A DNA stretch of 64,000 nt from Apostichopus japonicus (GCF_037975245.1 NC_092576.1:17628111-17692110); one strand, 5' to 3'. Shown: positions 13,395-26,799, counted from the first letter of the stretch. The notes: generated by a model from the sequence alone, not told the origin. Numbers and translations are program-made.

Positions 13395-13890
13395 AATACC
13401 TTCCTATAGTATCAGCATGTTAGAATCACAGTGATTACGTACTAGCCACGTCATATGGTTGTCACCATAGAGGGTGTTTTAGGGACAGTGTAAATGGAAT
13501 TAATATAACTTAATACCATTAAGCAGTAAGAAAGTTAAAGAACTATAAAATCAGTTACAACATGTAATAAACAATAATAAGCAAATATAAAATGAAAAAT
13601 ATATAACAAAGGGAGCAGAGCTTTGAAATTAAAGTTAACGTAATTTTAATGTACAGGATATTACCTTCTTTCATTATTGTACATGATAGAATCATAGTTA
13701 TTAAGTAACAGACACCACCATATGATGTATCAACATATAACGTGCACTAGGAACGGTGATAATGGAATTAATATTACAAGAATTAAAAGTACATGAATTG
13801 AACGCATGTAGAATCGTTTATAACACAAAGTAAAATAATGATAAAATAAAGAAAACAATAGTAAAGGGAGCAAAGCGTTTAAATTAAAAA
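13395..13890. repeat. old tandem duplication, unit about 250 bp
   Basis: The block 13395-13640 (ATACCTTCCTATAGTATCAG, TAGAATCACAG, AATGGAATTAATAT, AAGGGAGCAGAGC) is repeated in diverged form at 13660-13890 (ATTACCTTCTTTCATTATTG, TAGAATCATAG, AATGGAATTAATAT, AAGGGAGCAAAGC). It is noncoding. Confidence 0.55.
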
Positions 13891-14366
13891 GAAACACAAA
13901 CCAAATCATTATATTTGGCTTATACGACAAAAATCTGTGTAAAGAAAAAGTACCTCTCAAACTGATATGATATAATTTATATAAATTCAATGTATACATA
14001 ATGTGCTGAAAATATCTCAGCTGATGAAAGAGAAATATTTTCTGATTATCCTGATGAAATGTCCATGCAGTTGCTTTGCATCGTTTTTCCCTTCATTTAG
14101 GCAAATAACAAAGACTTTGTTACATATTGTGGAAAAGATAAAATAATAAAAACTACTGCACATTGACGTTTAATTCCCATTCTACAAATTAGAGTTATGT
14201 TGATGATGCAAATGATTATTATAGCATCTGCTTGGTCACCAATGTGGTGGGTGCATCATTTAACCTCCAACACCCCCCCCCCCCCTCCCGCCCGCCCGAC
14301 CCTATACATACACACAAGGAGTAAGATAGGGATTGTGCTCTTTTCTTCCCTTTCTCAATACTTGAC

Positions 14367-14660
14367 ATCAATCAATCAATCAATCAGAAGACATATATAT
14401 AGCGCCAAAATCAACAAAAGTTGTTCAAAGGCGCTCAAGACAGTTCCATGAAATTAATTACAATACACTTCTTGAAAAAGATAACATTTGAGCAGTTACT
14501 TATATGAATAGTCTGAGCATCCTTGATGTGATTTGGAAGAGTGTTCCACTCATCCAAGTAACAGAAAAAATAGTCTCATACACTTTTGGCGTAGTGGTTC
14601 ATGGATGACGTCATTAAAAGCTTGATTGGCTCTTAGCAATATGAATTTAACTAACATGTT
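14367..14660 (-). repeat. retroposon 3' fragment with an (AATC)n tail
   Basis: A short (ATCA)n run at 14367-14387 is followed by ATATATAGCGCC, AAAAGTTGTTCAAAGGCGCT and a GGAAGAGTGTTCCACTC motif. Similar 3' regions with short tetranucleotide tails occur in non-LTR retrotransposons and SINEs of marine invertebrates. The assignment is by resemblance; no reverse transcriptase remains here. Confidence 0.4.
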
Positions 14661-17037
14661 CACTATGAAGTACAAATTCGAAACGGGAGAAATGGTGTTG
14701 AAAATCATCCAAATATGCTATGTTTTAAGAACAAAGTTACAAAATTTGATTTTGTTGAGTTATTAAAATGTATAAATCACAATGCTAACATGGAAATTTA
14801 GGCCTGCACTAAAGGACCGACGTCATCATCAATTTAGCCTTAAAGGAGTATTCCGGACATTTATCATATTTTAAAGGTGAACATCTTATAAAACCAGAAA
14901 AGCTGAAGAAACATTAATAACACTCCTTTCATTGGACTATAACATTTAAAACTGAAAGTCCACCTAAATTCATCCTTTAACACACAATGTAAATTTAACA
15001 GTTTATCTTTCAAATGTTACTGCTTTGTATTATATGGAGTTATTATTATTATCGTACAACCTGATCCCTCTACAAGAGCCTTCATAACGAATGTGTTCAT
15101 CCAGTCATCATGCCATTGTCTTGAGACTATAAGCATTTGATATCGTCACAATCATAGTAGGCTAGTTGCATGTGTTTTATACTGGAGATGTATCTGACGA
15201 TGATTGTAGTATTTGGAAGATATTAACAGTTTACAACATAATCTCTTAAGTAGATCCGTTCCCAATGGAAATAGTGGCATCTTTTTGAGAAAAAAGTGAA
15301 TGACGTCACAGCTGATGATTGGCGACGCCATTTTAACCTGCATTTTGCATTGCTCTAATATAAAGATAAAATAATGTATATTAGGCAAAATTGTTATTAG
15401 AATTAATGGGTCGAGCAAAATACATATTACTAGAACAATGGAGAGATGACACCTTGACCACCCTCTTCCAACCCACCCCCTGGAAGAAGTGTCAACAATA
15501 CCACGAGCCAAGAAGAAATTATGTGTGTCGTCCAATATAGTGACGTCACCATATCACACATAGTCGTTTCCTTATTAAACTTTCAATTGCTTACTGACAG
15601 TTTTTGTCCTGTTAGTATTAAGGAAAGACTCGTGATAATCTCTCATTTTTCCCGATAAAATTAATAATGTAAGGAAGAAGGGTGGAATTATACCAACCGT
15701 TTATATAACCGTTTTAGTGATAACACACATGTTAGCCAAAAAAAAAGTATAAATATTTCAAGATATGGCCTTATTACGCCTAAGCAGTGGGAAAGGAAGG
15801 TTGTGGATCCAACATTATTACAATAATAAACAGATATGTTTGTTTCTGTCAATGGAATGAACTTATCACTTTTTTTTCAAACATTTAATCAGGATCAGCT
15901 TTGCTAATACAAAATATAACAAAATCAATGGCAGTTGATACAGTTGATATAAGTGACCGGATAAGAAAATTACATATATAGGGATAAACAATCGGGCTGA
16001 TGATGGAATTTGGTTAGATATATTAGGATTTTACAATTACAAAAAAACAAAAATAATGCATTTTAACATATAATAAATACTTAAGTAGAGAGTATTCAGC
16101 TGTATTGACTTACAGTTAATTGAATTATGCCAGGTTTATTTGGAAACTCGTCTCATCGAATCCCTAAACAAGAGGAAAAATTATAAGTAAAGAATATGTA
16201 TAAGATAACACAGAAAGAAAAACAATGGAGTATATTTAAATGTTGTAAATATTCATCATATGCAGCCATATAAGAAGTGTCGAGATAATCGATTTAGGTT
16301 ACAACGAAATTCATTTTCACTTCTTTTTAAATGTATATGATTTATGATTTTAGCAACCATTGTAGGTGATTCCCAGCAGCGGATTTCCTGCTAATACATC
16401 ATGTGCATATTTTAGTACTGAATATGATATACATATGAAGGCTAAATCCATAAATCCATGGTTAATAATGCTATTGTCGCTTTAAATCATGGAATCAAAA
16501 GGACACCTTTGTGAAGGTATGATTTTGTTAAAGCTTATTTTTTTTTTATCGTCATCTTTAATACGGGTAGTCGTGCTTAGTGCAGAAGCACTGCTTTCCT
16601 GATGATCCCTCAGTAATATTTAAAATTTTGAAAAAAAAATTATCAAAATAGCAACACTGAATAATATGTGTCAACAATTATTTATCAATCCTAACATTGA
16701 TATATAACCATTTTACCTTTTTTTTATGTTAATGTGCACAGCACAATGATATAATCCTCTCCCGTTCTATAAAAGTGACTTCTGTGTTAAACTGGATTAC
16801 TGTAAAAGAATCAGTTCACTAATCTCCACACTCCATCCTCTTCCCTGCCGGTAGCCATCAAATAACCTATTCAGGGAATTTCCCCTTCATATCACTATGA
16901 CTGAATCAATATAACTCAATGTACTATCGCAATGCCACCATGCAGGGGAAGGTTCCGAACTGTTTAAACGCTGAAACAGTTTTCTTAGAGTTTACAGTAA
17001 CTTATATAAATAAATAAGTTTTGTCCCATAGTAAAAA
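14661..17037. other. gene-poor AT-rich DNA
   Basis: No spliced or single-exon gene can be supported. The sequence is AT-rich with short homopolymers and no long repeat that I could see. Confidence 0.3.
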
Positions 17038-17189
17038 CTGGATCGTGCTGATAAATCTGACACACCGGTAGCATGTGCTCTTAGGATTGTAAGCCCTAAA
17101 AAGAAACTGAATTTTTTGGGGATTACACATATCGTCAGTTCTCAATGAAATCAGAGTAGCACATGCTACCGATTTATAGCACGGTCCAG
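17038..17189. repeat. hairpin MITE-like inverted repeat
   Basis: The arm starting CTGGATCGTGCT (17038) and containing CGGTAGCATGTGCT is the imperfect reverse complement of 17155-17189 (AGCACATGCTACCG ... AGCACGGTCCAG). The loop is about 70 bases. No coding content. Confidence 0.6.
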
Positions 17190-20080
17190 TCGTTACTGTG
17201 GTACAAACGATGTACATTAGTTACTGTGTTCTCTGTTCATATCGGGTGTAACACTGGTCTCGTCAACTGGTGTTGCCATTTTCAATTGAGCTGCAAGGTT
17301 TAACATTATAATCATTATAAGAAGTCATCATTCGTGACATCTGACGAGATAGTTATTTCGTTGATTCTCTTGACGTGCTAGACCGGGTTCGACCGATGTG
17401 TTTTGTTATGGCGGAACCGTTGTGATTATTAGCAGCTTTTGTATTCATTGGAGAAATATTAACTGTTTAGTCGTTAAGTATAAATGCATATTATCATACG
17501 AGTCTCTTTTGCTAGCGTTACCTGACGTTGAAGGTTGAAAATGGCTGCTGCATATGAAAATATTTTAATACTTTTGACGGCTTAATTATGTGTAATACAC
17601 GTCACTGTGGGGTAGGGATATACCTCTCCATTTAACTTTAAATACTATCTTTTAGATTAAAATAATTTATTCAGAGGAATCCTCCCTCCCTCGGCCTTGA
17701 AACGATGGAACTACAACCCGGTAGTTTTCTGTCTTTTGTCAGAAATACTTCATCACGTCAACTCATCCGTCTGCTGCATGATGGCCGTACACACCCAGTT
17801 ATCGTTATTACCAATACGTCTTATTAATCCTAGCTGTACGTGTCAGCTAAGTAAATTTAAAAATGCCTCAGTAATTCAGATATAACATGCCTTGAAAAGA
17901 GCTCTTGTGTTAATTCTGGGGGAAAAAAAGACAATTTGATACTAACTCTTAGAATATTGTTTGTTAGCTGGACTAGTCAGGTGTCATTACATATGATGAC
18001 ACAAATTTGAAAAATATAAAAATTAAAATAACCTTCTGATTTGGCGTAACATGCACCGTCTGTTTCTAATTGTTTTAGGCGAATTGTTTAAGATAATGTC
18101 AACACTGAATATTTCAAAATGAAATTGCATTTATTGGAAAATCAGATAGAATGATGTCATATATCTCAATTTGACTAATATTACATTGGGTTGGTATATA
18201 TTAAATAGCTACCTTATTGATAAATCGGTAATCGATTACACGGTTAACTACTCTAATTTGATTATTTCGAGTTGATACACCGTTATTGATGATCAAATTA
18301 TCCCTCGCGATCAAAATGAGATAAGCAATGCTATAACTGAACATCACATTTGATATGTAGTCTGAAACTAGAAAAGTCAATTGTGGTGATCTCCATTTCA
18401 ATATAACCTTCCCAATAAAGTATCACTGTTCCTTGAAAAGCTTCAGGGGATTTGAAGAATCACTTGCTTAAATTAATATTAATCCATGGTATACGTGACT
18501 AACATAAGTGTGTGCGTCCAAGCATGCTTATATATAAATATATTGAAAGGACGGATCTGTGTTCTATTTGAAACCACGAAACTGGTTGTTCTTCAGCGTG
18601 GTAATGGTTGCCATGATGTTGGTCACTTGCACACATGGACACAAGAGGAGCTGCTTGTATTACTCCATTTCAATGGTTCCGATCTAAAAAATGTCTTGGT
18701 TGGTGGGGAAGGGGGGGGGGTGATTATTGTATTAGTGTTAACTGGAAATAAATTATAAAATAGAAAGAAACTCTGTAGTAGTATGTGTTACTCTGCTAAC
18801 CCGCTTCGTTGTTCTGTTGTACGGATACCATGGTAACCAAAACGTATGCAATCACTGACAAAATATTACATTGCAATATTCTTGTTTTTTGAGGTAATTT
18901 CCATCAATTTGATGCACTCTAACATGTTTGATAAAGTAACCATAAAGGACGTGTAAGCCAAAGGTCAACTTAAGGGTCACATTTTAAGTTTTCAAAGAAC
19001 GTTTAAGAAACCTTTTGGTACCACTCTTTGTACTCACATCACTATTTATAGAGGGCAGAAATATGATAAGGAAGGCTAAATACTAAGCTGTATGAACTGA
19101 ACAAAGGGTTTTAAAAAGTTCGTGTTACTTCCCGCGTGTTTTGAATATACACCAGTATGCATGCATTAGTGGATCTCGAAGGATTCAGGGTCCGGGGGTG
19201 GGGTGTGGAAGGGGTTTGTGACTACGGTATAGTCGGTAAGTAGTAATGCGTTTTATTGTTTAAAATTTATCTTCGGCTATTTGTCATATTTATTATATAT
19301 TACTAATGATGTTCTTATATAATAAGTAAGAGGATAATAAATTGCAACGTTTGGGCCTTCCATCCTCATCCATTCCTTATTGTTATTTTCGAGGTCACCA
19401 AATTCTACAAGAGCAAAGACAAAATCTTATTTTGTTTGTGTATGCACGTTTATTACAAATGTAGAAGCATTAAAAAAAAAAAATTATGTAAACAGAAATA
19501 TATACCTCTTTACTAATATGACATGCATGTTATAAAAGTCTGTTAATAATTCAAGAGTATCGGTATGGTAATTAACAACCGAGCACAAAATTTCAACAGT
19601 TACTACAAACATAACATGTATGACTTTGAGACAACATAATTGACATAACCACTACATTGTTAAACGTCTCCAGCAATCCTAACTATAAGTAAACATTTGT
19701 ATTATTTTTCTGAAAAGAAAATAAGTTTTTTAGAAAAATAATAACAGAAACCAATGAGAGTAAATTATATTAATAAATATGTCTTCACTTAAAGAGATGT
19801 ACTTAGCATATTACGCGTTTTACATCACCACTCGATGTACATTAAATTAGATCGTCCATTCATCATAACACCTTCATTATGGCTATATATTCACAACTAA
19901 TATGCATAACTTACTTATCTGTGATTATCATATAAAGTACTGGGCTCATACAATGTAAATAATCAGACCTCAATGATGCGGGATAACGCCTGGATTAGCT
20001 CCCGGTTCTACAACGTGCATTAACTCGATGCCAAAGTAATGTCCATAAACATACGTCCATATATATGCCGAAGAACCACA
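17190..20080. other. gene-poor DNA, nothing assigned
   Basis: Only short open frames, homopolymer runs (for example poly-G near 18708-18720) and AT-rich stretches are visible. No exon chain or repeat boundary could be supported. Confidence 0.3.
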
Positions 20081-20089
20081 CATTCTAAC

Positions 20090-20358
20090 CTCGGACCATG
20101 AAGTGACCAACTGGATGTATCGGGAAAGGGGCGACCGCCCCCCCCCCCATCGAGCAAATTTTCTTTATGACATCGCTAGTAATTTCAAAATAGACAATGC
20201 TTAGATGCAACTTACAAGGCCTGGGAAGTGTCATTTCCAGCGATCTGGGAGGCATTTTCGGCCAAAATTTTTCTTGTACGCTTCGCGCCAACTCATGGTG
20301 GCGCTTCGCTTAGATAGTTTGCCTACAGGCAATTACTCGCTACACGCCTGTTCGAATT
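20090..20358. repeat. GC-rich MITE fragment of the GCTCCGCGCC family
   Basis: It contains a poly-C run (20140-20150), then GGGAAGTGTCATTTCC, TTTCTTGTACGCTTCGCGCC and TGGTGGCGCTTCGCTTAG, closely matching segments at about 21400-21500 and 31040-31140. It ends ACACGCCTG, like the right end of the 30674-31193 copy. The left end was not found. Confidence 0.6.
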
Positions 20359-20451
20359 TGTAAAGCAAAGAGCAGATATAACATCATATCAGTGAGCATT
20401 GAAATGCATTTTCCACGATGAACAGCCTAAAAAACTGTCTATGTGTGTAGT

Positions 20452-20893
20452 CAATGGCGTAGGAGCCCAATTGGATTTGGGGGCTGTAATGACTTGCCCG
20501 AAAAAAAAAAGCCAAAATTTTTCGCGCGAAAAGCGCGCGTTCAACATATCGATGCCAATATCATATAAGCAAACATCGGTCATTATATTGCATGGCATCG
20601 TGTACCGCACGGCCCGTCAAAGTTGCACAGTATACCGCCAAATGCTAATGTAAACAACGAAATATCTTATGTAGATGGAGAAAAGCATACAGATCCATTT
20701 ATGTCAAAACTCTCTTTTGCAGTAGTAATGTAGGCCAAGCTTAGAACTTTATTTTAATTACCACAGAGATAATTTTTAAGCTATTCATTGCTATTTATTT
20801 TTCTTTCAGTAGATGTCCGAAAAGAATTGGAAAAAAATTGGGTTGCGGGGGGGGGGGCTGCAGCCCCCGCCTCCTACGGGACCTACGCCTATG
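20452..20893. mobile_element. hAT-like MITE with perfect 8-bp target duplication
   Basis: The ends are imperfect inverted repeats (left CAATGGCGTAGGAGCCC; right, reverse-complemented, CATAGGCGTAGGTCCC), flanked on both sides by the direct repeat TGTGTAGT (20444-20451 and 20894-20901). An 8-bp target duplication with CA...TG ends is typical of hAT-class transposons. The 442-base interior has no transposase, so it is non-autonomous. Confidence 0.75.
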
Positions 20894-21389
20894 TGTGTAG
20901 TGTTCGGTTTCGATATACCTGATATCGGAAATATCTGCTATTTTTCTGTTCCTTCAACGAAGTTTTACAATAGCCATTATAAGAGGTTGCAATATTTCTA
21001 CACCAATAAATTAACTGTGTCTGAATTTTAAAAAATTTCCTGACCAACATTATTCATCATACTTTCCTCTACTCGTGCAATTTTGACCTGTCTGTTAGGG
21101 GTTGAAGGAGGTTTTTCTATATTGGTTATCCATAGATTGAAGTTTGTGCAACATTATAAGTATGTTTTGAAGTGATTTTATTCACGAGAAATGTGAATGT
21201 TCAAATTCTCAACAAATAATGGGCTTAAAACCTTGAAAAGTGGGGCTTTCGGATATTGTGGGCCGTGACGTAGAATCACCTACAAAAGCAATGATCAATA
21301 GGACATGCAATGAGGTCGAACTTGATGTGTGACTGGTGACAATCTTCAAAAAGGTTATGGATGGAAAAAAAACTTTTGGGAAATACTTT

Positions 21390-21498
21390 CATTTTCATTT
21401 TCAAGCCCGAGAAGTGCCATTTCCGGTGATCTGGGGGGTATCAAAACCAAACATTTTCTTGCACGCTCCGCGCCAACTGATGGTGGCGCTTCGCTTAG
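21390..21498. repeat. left part of a GCTCCGCGCC-family MITE, interrupted by a P-type element
   Basis: GAGAAGTGCCATTTCCGG, then GCACGCTCCGCGCCAACTG and TGGCGCTTCGCTTAGATAGT match the family copy at 31040-31140. The match breaks exactly at the P-type element and resumes at 24601 (TCGCGCCCCCCGGG ... GCGCCTGGATATGGG). Confidence 0.65.
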
Positions 21499-21658
21499 AT
21501 AGTAATCAGAGCCTTATATAGAGAGAGTTGCGACAACTCGGGTCCCGGAATTTTCGATCACGTGACCTCATGGCACCATTTTGGGGCCAACTAATTCTGG
21601 CCGTATGATCGACAACAACGTACGTTCGAGCAGTCAACATCTGCGCTGCCATCACAAA

Positions 21659-21811
21659 ATGCCTGGCTGTTCAGCGTGGGGCTGTTCAAATCGTCCCGAA
21701 AACGGTTCAAAACTTTTCAGATTCCCAACAAACCTACATAGGAGGAAAACATGGGAGGCAAAAGTAAACAGGCTTCACTGGAAGGCGAACTCCAATCACA
21801 AACTTTGTGAT
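21659..21811 (+). CDS. THAP domain first exon of a P-type transposase (fragment)
   Basis: From an ATG at 21659 this encodes 51 residues ending at a GTGAGT donor. C4 and C9 (MPGCSAWGCS) and C50 are three of the four zinc ligands of a C2CH THAP finger; the histidine would come from a following exon, which is not present. Conserved features include FRFP (residues 20-23) and a tryptophan at 32. THAP fingers bind the transposon's own DNA near its ends. The rest of the transposase is lost, so no functional enzyme is encoded. Confidence 0.8.
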
Positions 21812-21883
21812 GTGAGTACTTCACCTAGGCCTAGTACAATGAACTAAGATTCGTAACACTAGGCCTAGCCTAGTCCATAACCA

Positions 21884-22544
21884 CAGGGATGTAAGTCTTC
21901 CGTATTTTTACGGAAATCCGTTTTTTTTTTTTAATTCCAATAAAGTTCCACAAAATTGTACAAATATCAAATACACAACGCGGCAAAAATGCCTGGCCTG
22001 TTGCAGCAAGCTAACTTCAATTTTCACTCATCGATCAACCAAAATACCATTTCCTGTTACACATCGCATTGCACTGTACAACATTGTGTGTGCCATGTGA
22101 ACATCGTTGCGTACGTGCGAACTTCAAATCGCCATAGTTCATTTCTGTCGTTGAAAAACCTTGCCTAATTCACGTTGATTCGTAACTGCTGGTGCTCGAC
22201 ACTAGTAAGTTTCGGAAATAACGCTTGTGATATTTGTGAGCGGCTAAATCTACGGGATACGCATATGATAGTCGATATTCGTGATCGCTTTCAAATGTGA
22301 GACTGTTTTTTATTCCGGATTTCGCTGCGACGTATTCGTTACTTGGAGCTAGCCTAACATAACGATAGTGTGTAAGTAGTCAGAACTAGGGGTATGATGT
22401 GTTAGAGCGCTAATACTTTTGAGCTAGCCTAACATAACGATAGTGCGTAAGTATTCAGAGCTAGGAGTAGGATGCGTTAGGACGACATTCCCCCGGTTTC
22501 TCCGAATAGTTTCCGGGGTTTTTTTGGCTGCACTTACATCCCTG
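21884..22544. mobile_element. hAT-like MITE nested in the P-type element
   Basis: Inverted ends CAGGGATGTAAGT (21884-21896) and its exact complement (22532-22544) are flanked by ATAACCA on both sides (21877-21883 and 22545-22551). CAGGG-type ends resemble hAT transposons; the visible target duplication is 7 bp, perhaps originally 8. Inside is a 75-base tandem duplication beginning GAGCTAGCCTAACATAACGA at 22346 and 22421. No transposase. Confidence 0.75.
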
Positions 22545-23867
22545 ATAACCAGGACTGTGGGTTACACCACACAGTCCTTACAGCTATGTATGGTGCACTG
22601 TGCAGTGTACATACACGCATAGTTAACATCACAGAAAACAGAGCATAAATTTCAGGCATGAAAATGGTCTATTTTTAACAAGTTCTGATCAAGAAAGTTG
22701 CGATGTTGGGATGAGATCTGTTATAAGGTGCATAAAAATATCTCTACAAAGTTTAGTGGGTATATTCCTTAAATTGAAGGCTCCAGCGTGGCAAGACAAA
22801 TCGGGGATCTACGAAGCACAGTGTGCAATACAAATCACCAAGGGCTAGCCTAGCCGCCTAATGAAAACTTCTTGGCTCCATGGAGTCATGAGCTTTTTCG
22901 GATTATTATTTATGAAAATTTGGGTGGCGATCTGGCAGACCATTGAAATGATTAATCATTCTGCTTTGCACTTGATGATTTGAATTGAACTGGTCCAGAA
23001 CTCCACTATCTTTTATGAAATAATGTTGAAAAATTAGGTTACTAAAATATCACTGTAGGCTAGGTAAAAATATTTCCTAGAACATTGTGTCCTGTTAGAG
23101 GATAGCAGGTAAAACTAACAGAGTCAACTGAAAACCATAGGCCAAATTAGGCTCAGGAATCATGTTTGTCCATGTCATACAATCACATTTATGATTACAG
23201 TGAAATTTGAATGAGAAGGGCAAAATTAGTAGAAATGATTAAACTAATTCTTACTATTGGCTTTTAATGTGACCAAAGTAGTGTTCCTGCTTCTAGAATT
23301 CTCTAGCACAATAAACATAAATTATATACTGGGGAATTGATCGCCATATTCAAGGATTTTTTATCACCTGAATTATTCTGTTAAAAAAAAATCACTGCAA
23401 ATTAAGTATTTTGGTGGATCAGAATTTGCTTTACCAGAGTTGACCACTTTTTGATGAAAATAATTTACTTTTATTTTGGCCTTCCATGTCCCATGTACTG
23501 TGGAATGCCCCATTTCAAAGCTGTTTAGTTTTATTTTGGTGTTATAATGTAAAACAGTATTTAGTTTTGCTGCTATGCAGAAATTATTAGTTTACAAAAT
23601 ATAGTGTTGCATGAAAATCTTCATTTGTTTTACTTTAGTATTTGTCTGTTTACTCTTTGTCTGTTTAAATTGTATTTTTTACTGGACTTATGGGTTACAC
23701 ATCTTAAACGTGTTAAGGCATAAATGTGTAATGCCTGGTAGGAATTCTAGATATACTTCCACAATTTTGTCCGTATATACTGTAAATGCCCTTCCCTTGC
23801 CCTATTTCATTGCCCTATTTCCCGGCAGAGAGTTATATTAAACAGATATGCAGAGGATTGTGCAAGA

Positions 23868-24008
23868 AACCACAATGTAATCATGATTGTAATCACGATT
23901 ACATTACAATGTAATCGTAATCGATTACTTCAACTTTAGGCTGTAATCGTAATCATACATTCTCAAGTAATCGTAATCGATTACATTCAGATGTAATCGC
24001 CCCAAGCC
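23868..24008. repeat. TAATCGATTAC repeat block, probable transposon end
   Basis: GTAATCGTAATCGATTAC and its variants occur repeatedly in both orientations. The right border GCGATTACATC reversed into CAGGCTTGGGG resembles a transposon terminus. It lies inside the P-type element. The left border is unclear. Confidence 0.4.
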
Positions 24009-24600
24009 TGATGTGATTGGTCCATTTAGTTACCATAGCAACCAATTTTCAAAGACCTAGCTTCATAATTCTGTGCACCATGTCAGTACCAGTCACATGT
24101 CCAAATATCAACTTCATCAGCCATTGCTAGCTCAAGTTACAGTTAATCCCAATTTTGACCAATCACAGGCTTTGTTTGGTTACCATGGCAACAATGGAAG
24201 AATGTACATTATTCCGCAACTGTGCAATATGTGTTACAATATGATATATAACCAGTCATAATACAATTTTACCGTACCAGAATATCTACTGTTGAATTTG
24301 GACTTCCAAATGTGCCAACCTCATCCCCTTGAACTTGAGCGCAGCCAATCCCTCCCCCCCCCCTCCCGTTCGACACTCGACGCCCTACTTACACAGCCTC
24401 GGCGCCCAAAAGCACCACAACATTATCAGGCCAAAAATAAAACCCAGAATCCCGGTCACACTTCTACAATGCCATCGAAAAATTCCCCTATCCACCTGAA
24501 CGCCCATTCCCACACATACTGTATGTTGCCCATTTGGCCCCAAAATGGCGCCCAAATTTCAGTTGTCGCAACTCTCTCTATATAAGGCTCTGATAGTAAT

Positions 24601-24650
24601 TCGCGCCCCCCGGGTTAGAAAATCCTGGATACGCGCCTGGATATGGGAGA
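24601..24650. repeat. right part of the interrupted GCTCCGCGCC-family MITE
   Basis: TCGCGCCCCCCGGG ... ATACGCGCCTGGATATGGG matches the right end of the family copy at 31193. It is the continuation of 21390-21498 on the far side of the P-type insertion. Confidence 0.6.
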
Positions 24651-24785
24651 ACAGAGGACAAAGACCAACCAGTAACAAGTAACATCTCGTATTAATGTTA
24701 TCACTGTTATTTATGTCAAGTTAAGATACGGTTTAAATAATCTTCCTTCCGCACACACAGTCAAAGAAACGAAGACGTTGTGACA

Positions 24786-24803
24786 TTAAAAAAAAATAAT
24801 AAT

Positions 24804-24850
<47 letters not shown>
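24786..24850. repeat. (AAT)n and (AT)n microsatellite
   Basis: A short AAT run passes into roughly 40 bases of pure AT dinucleotide repeat. Confidence 0.9.
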
Positions 24851-24852
<2 letters not shown>

Positions 24853-25753
24853 CATCATGAAATGTTAGATGACGAATCTACAGCGTTAACGTATTGTAAC
24901 AATTTTCTCTCCACATAAAAGGCTAACTTTAGTAGTCTTTACTCAAGTCGATCATGGTCACTGGTATTCTTGATATTTAATGATAAGACTCATTCTCTGC
25001 TTAGAGTTGGGGACGGGTTCGGGAATTTTGAGGACAGATATACGTCTATACGTAGTTACATAACGGGTAATCATGGAAGACATTAATTATTGGCATTGAA
25101 GAGATAAACTGGACCGCTCTGTTGGTAATGTTAGTATGAGTGAATATATAGGAACAATATAATTTACTGGGTTTGGATGGGGGGGGGGGTATCCGTTGGG
25201 CTATAGCATCATTATTATTCATTGCGATACGAGAGCACCCACTGTGGCATAACATGACTAACTCGGATTATAAACCTTTCACTGTTGAATGTGAGCATAT
25301 TCACTGTTGAATGTGAGCATACCAAGCTGTTGTTATACCAAATATAAGGAAAATATAGAAACAATAAACAAAAATGTTTTAGTACCTGAGGGATCACGTG
25401 CATCAGGTCAGTTACAATGAGAGACCCTTTAGACAAAATTGACATGATAGCAAAGGCGTAGGTACTTAATGAGAAGAATCTACGTTAATGTGAGGTTACT
25501 CCTCAACATTTCCAACAACAACATCAAAAGAATAAGCACCGTACTTGGGCAATATGCTTCCCCCAGTCATGATGTGTCAGACCAGAGCGAAGAGAAATAT
25601 AACTAAATTAAAGAAAGCTGTTGTCGATAGAGTGCTCAATTCCACGTTATGAAGAAGAGCGTAATGTAAATTTTGATTTTTGCAACCAAACCTCTTCATG
25701 CTTCAGTTCATGTTTCATGCTTACTAGCAATCGTCAGGAGGTGTACTAAAAAG

Positions 25754-26188
25754 CTATCTCTCTTTCATCTTAGTTTTGACTTTATTTTGGGGGTGTTTTG
25801 GTTGGTGTCTGCAGCTTGCGAGGATTTCTGATCTTTTGTTCAAGAGATTAGGGCTAGAATGATCTATTATTGCTAGTTTCTCGGCCTGGGATAAATTACA
25901 AGAACCTGAGCTGTTGATCAATGTGTTTGATCTCCTGACAATGGACCAGGAGATTTGGAAGGCTCTATTACTTTCTTTTAGAGACCAAACATGCTTTGAA
26001 AGCTCAGTTTCTCCGTGATATTTCTTCAAGTTGAACGACTTTTTGTGGTTATTTAACCTTGTTTTGAACTTCCCTCCCCACATACCAATATAAATAGACT
26101 TAGAATCTCCAGCAGTCACTTCAGCTTTGTATACTATGGAGGGGTTCAGGTAGCATACGCCCATTAAAAGCCCCATTGACTTACACAC
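25754..26188 (-). pseudogene. GIY-YIG endonuclease domain fragment of a Penelope-like element
   Basis: The frame encodes IVYKAEVTAG, SIYIGMWGGKFKTRLNNHKKSF, ETELSKHVWSLK, CNLSQAEKLAI and LLNKRSE in that order. This is the motif order of the GIY-YIG endonuclease at the C-terminus of Penelope-like retroelements, including the YIG core, the arginine and NNHKKSF segment, and the EKLAI/LLNKRSE end. No reverse transcriptase lies next to it, so it is an orphan 3' fragment. The endonuclease normally nicks target DNA to prime reverse transcription. Confidence 0.75.
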
Positions 26189-26593
26189 TAAATCACAAAA
26201 ATAATGTGGTCAATAAGTCTAGATAGAAGTTTTCACTAGCTTAACGCTACCCATCACCGGATAGCTGACAAGTTGGCCTTTCATGGCACCATCAATTTTC
26301 CGTACCATGACCGTGAAAATTTATCCGAGCCGGAAGTTTTCGTTACTTGTAAACAAACCTCTTCACTCAGTGGTAAACAAATTTCCTACGCTGCTCCTGG
26401 GAGGCTTAAAGGGGTCTAAAATTGCCTCAATTGACCCAATTTTCTCACCACATGTACTTCCATTGATGCTCTTTAACATGCAAGCCACAAAAAACTAGAT
26501 TATGATTGATAACAGGTCACAAAGGATGTTCTCCTGCTGCTTTTTGGCACTTTTCCTGAAGGAGAACAATCGAGCGGATTGATATAGACTCTA

Positions 26594-26730
<137 letters not shown>

Positions 26731-26799
26731 ATATAAATGTGAGTGTGTGTGCAGTAGAAATCCGTCTTTACTTGTGGTGGAGCAACCTGATACCACATA

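Larger units (their letters stand above)
21507..24592 (+). mobile_element. P-superfamily DNA transposon with THAP exon, internally decayed
   Basis: Perfect 32-bp terminal inverted repeats, 21507-21538 and 24561-24592 (outer bases CAGAGCCTTATA), are flanked by the 8-bp direct repeat ATAGTAAT (21499-21506 and 24593-24600). Subterminal sequences are also inverted (CCATTTTGGGGCCAA). An 8-bp duplication together with a THAP-type DNA-binding exon is characteristic of the P superfamily. No catalytic transposase region was found inside; the interior holds a nested hAT-like MITE and another repeat. It is therefore non-autonomous, although its crisp termini suggest fairly recent movement. Confidence 0.85.

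Noticed and set aside
23611-23841. Hydrophobic 76-codon frame inside the P-type element
   Set aside because: No homology to transposase and no splice support; the region is degenerate filler between transposon termini.
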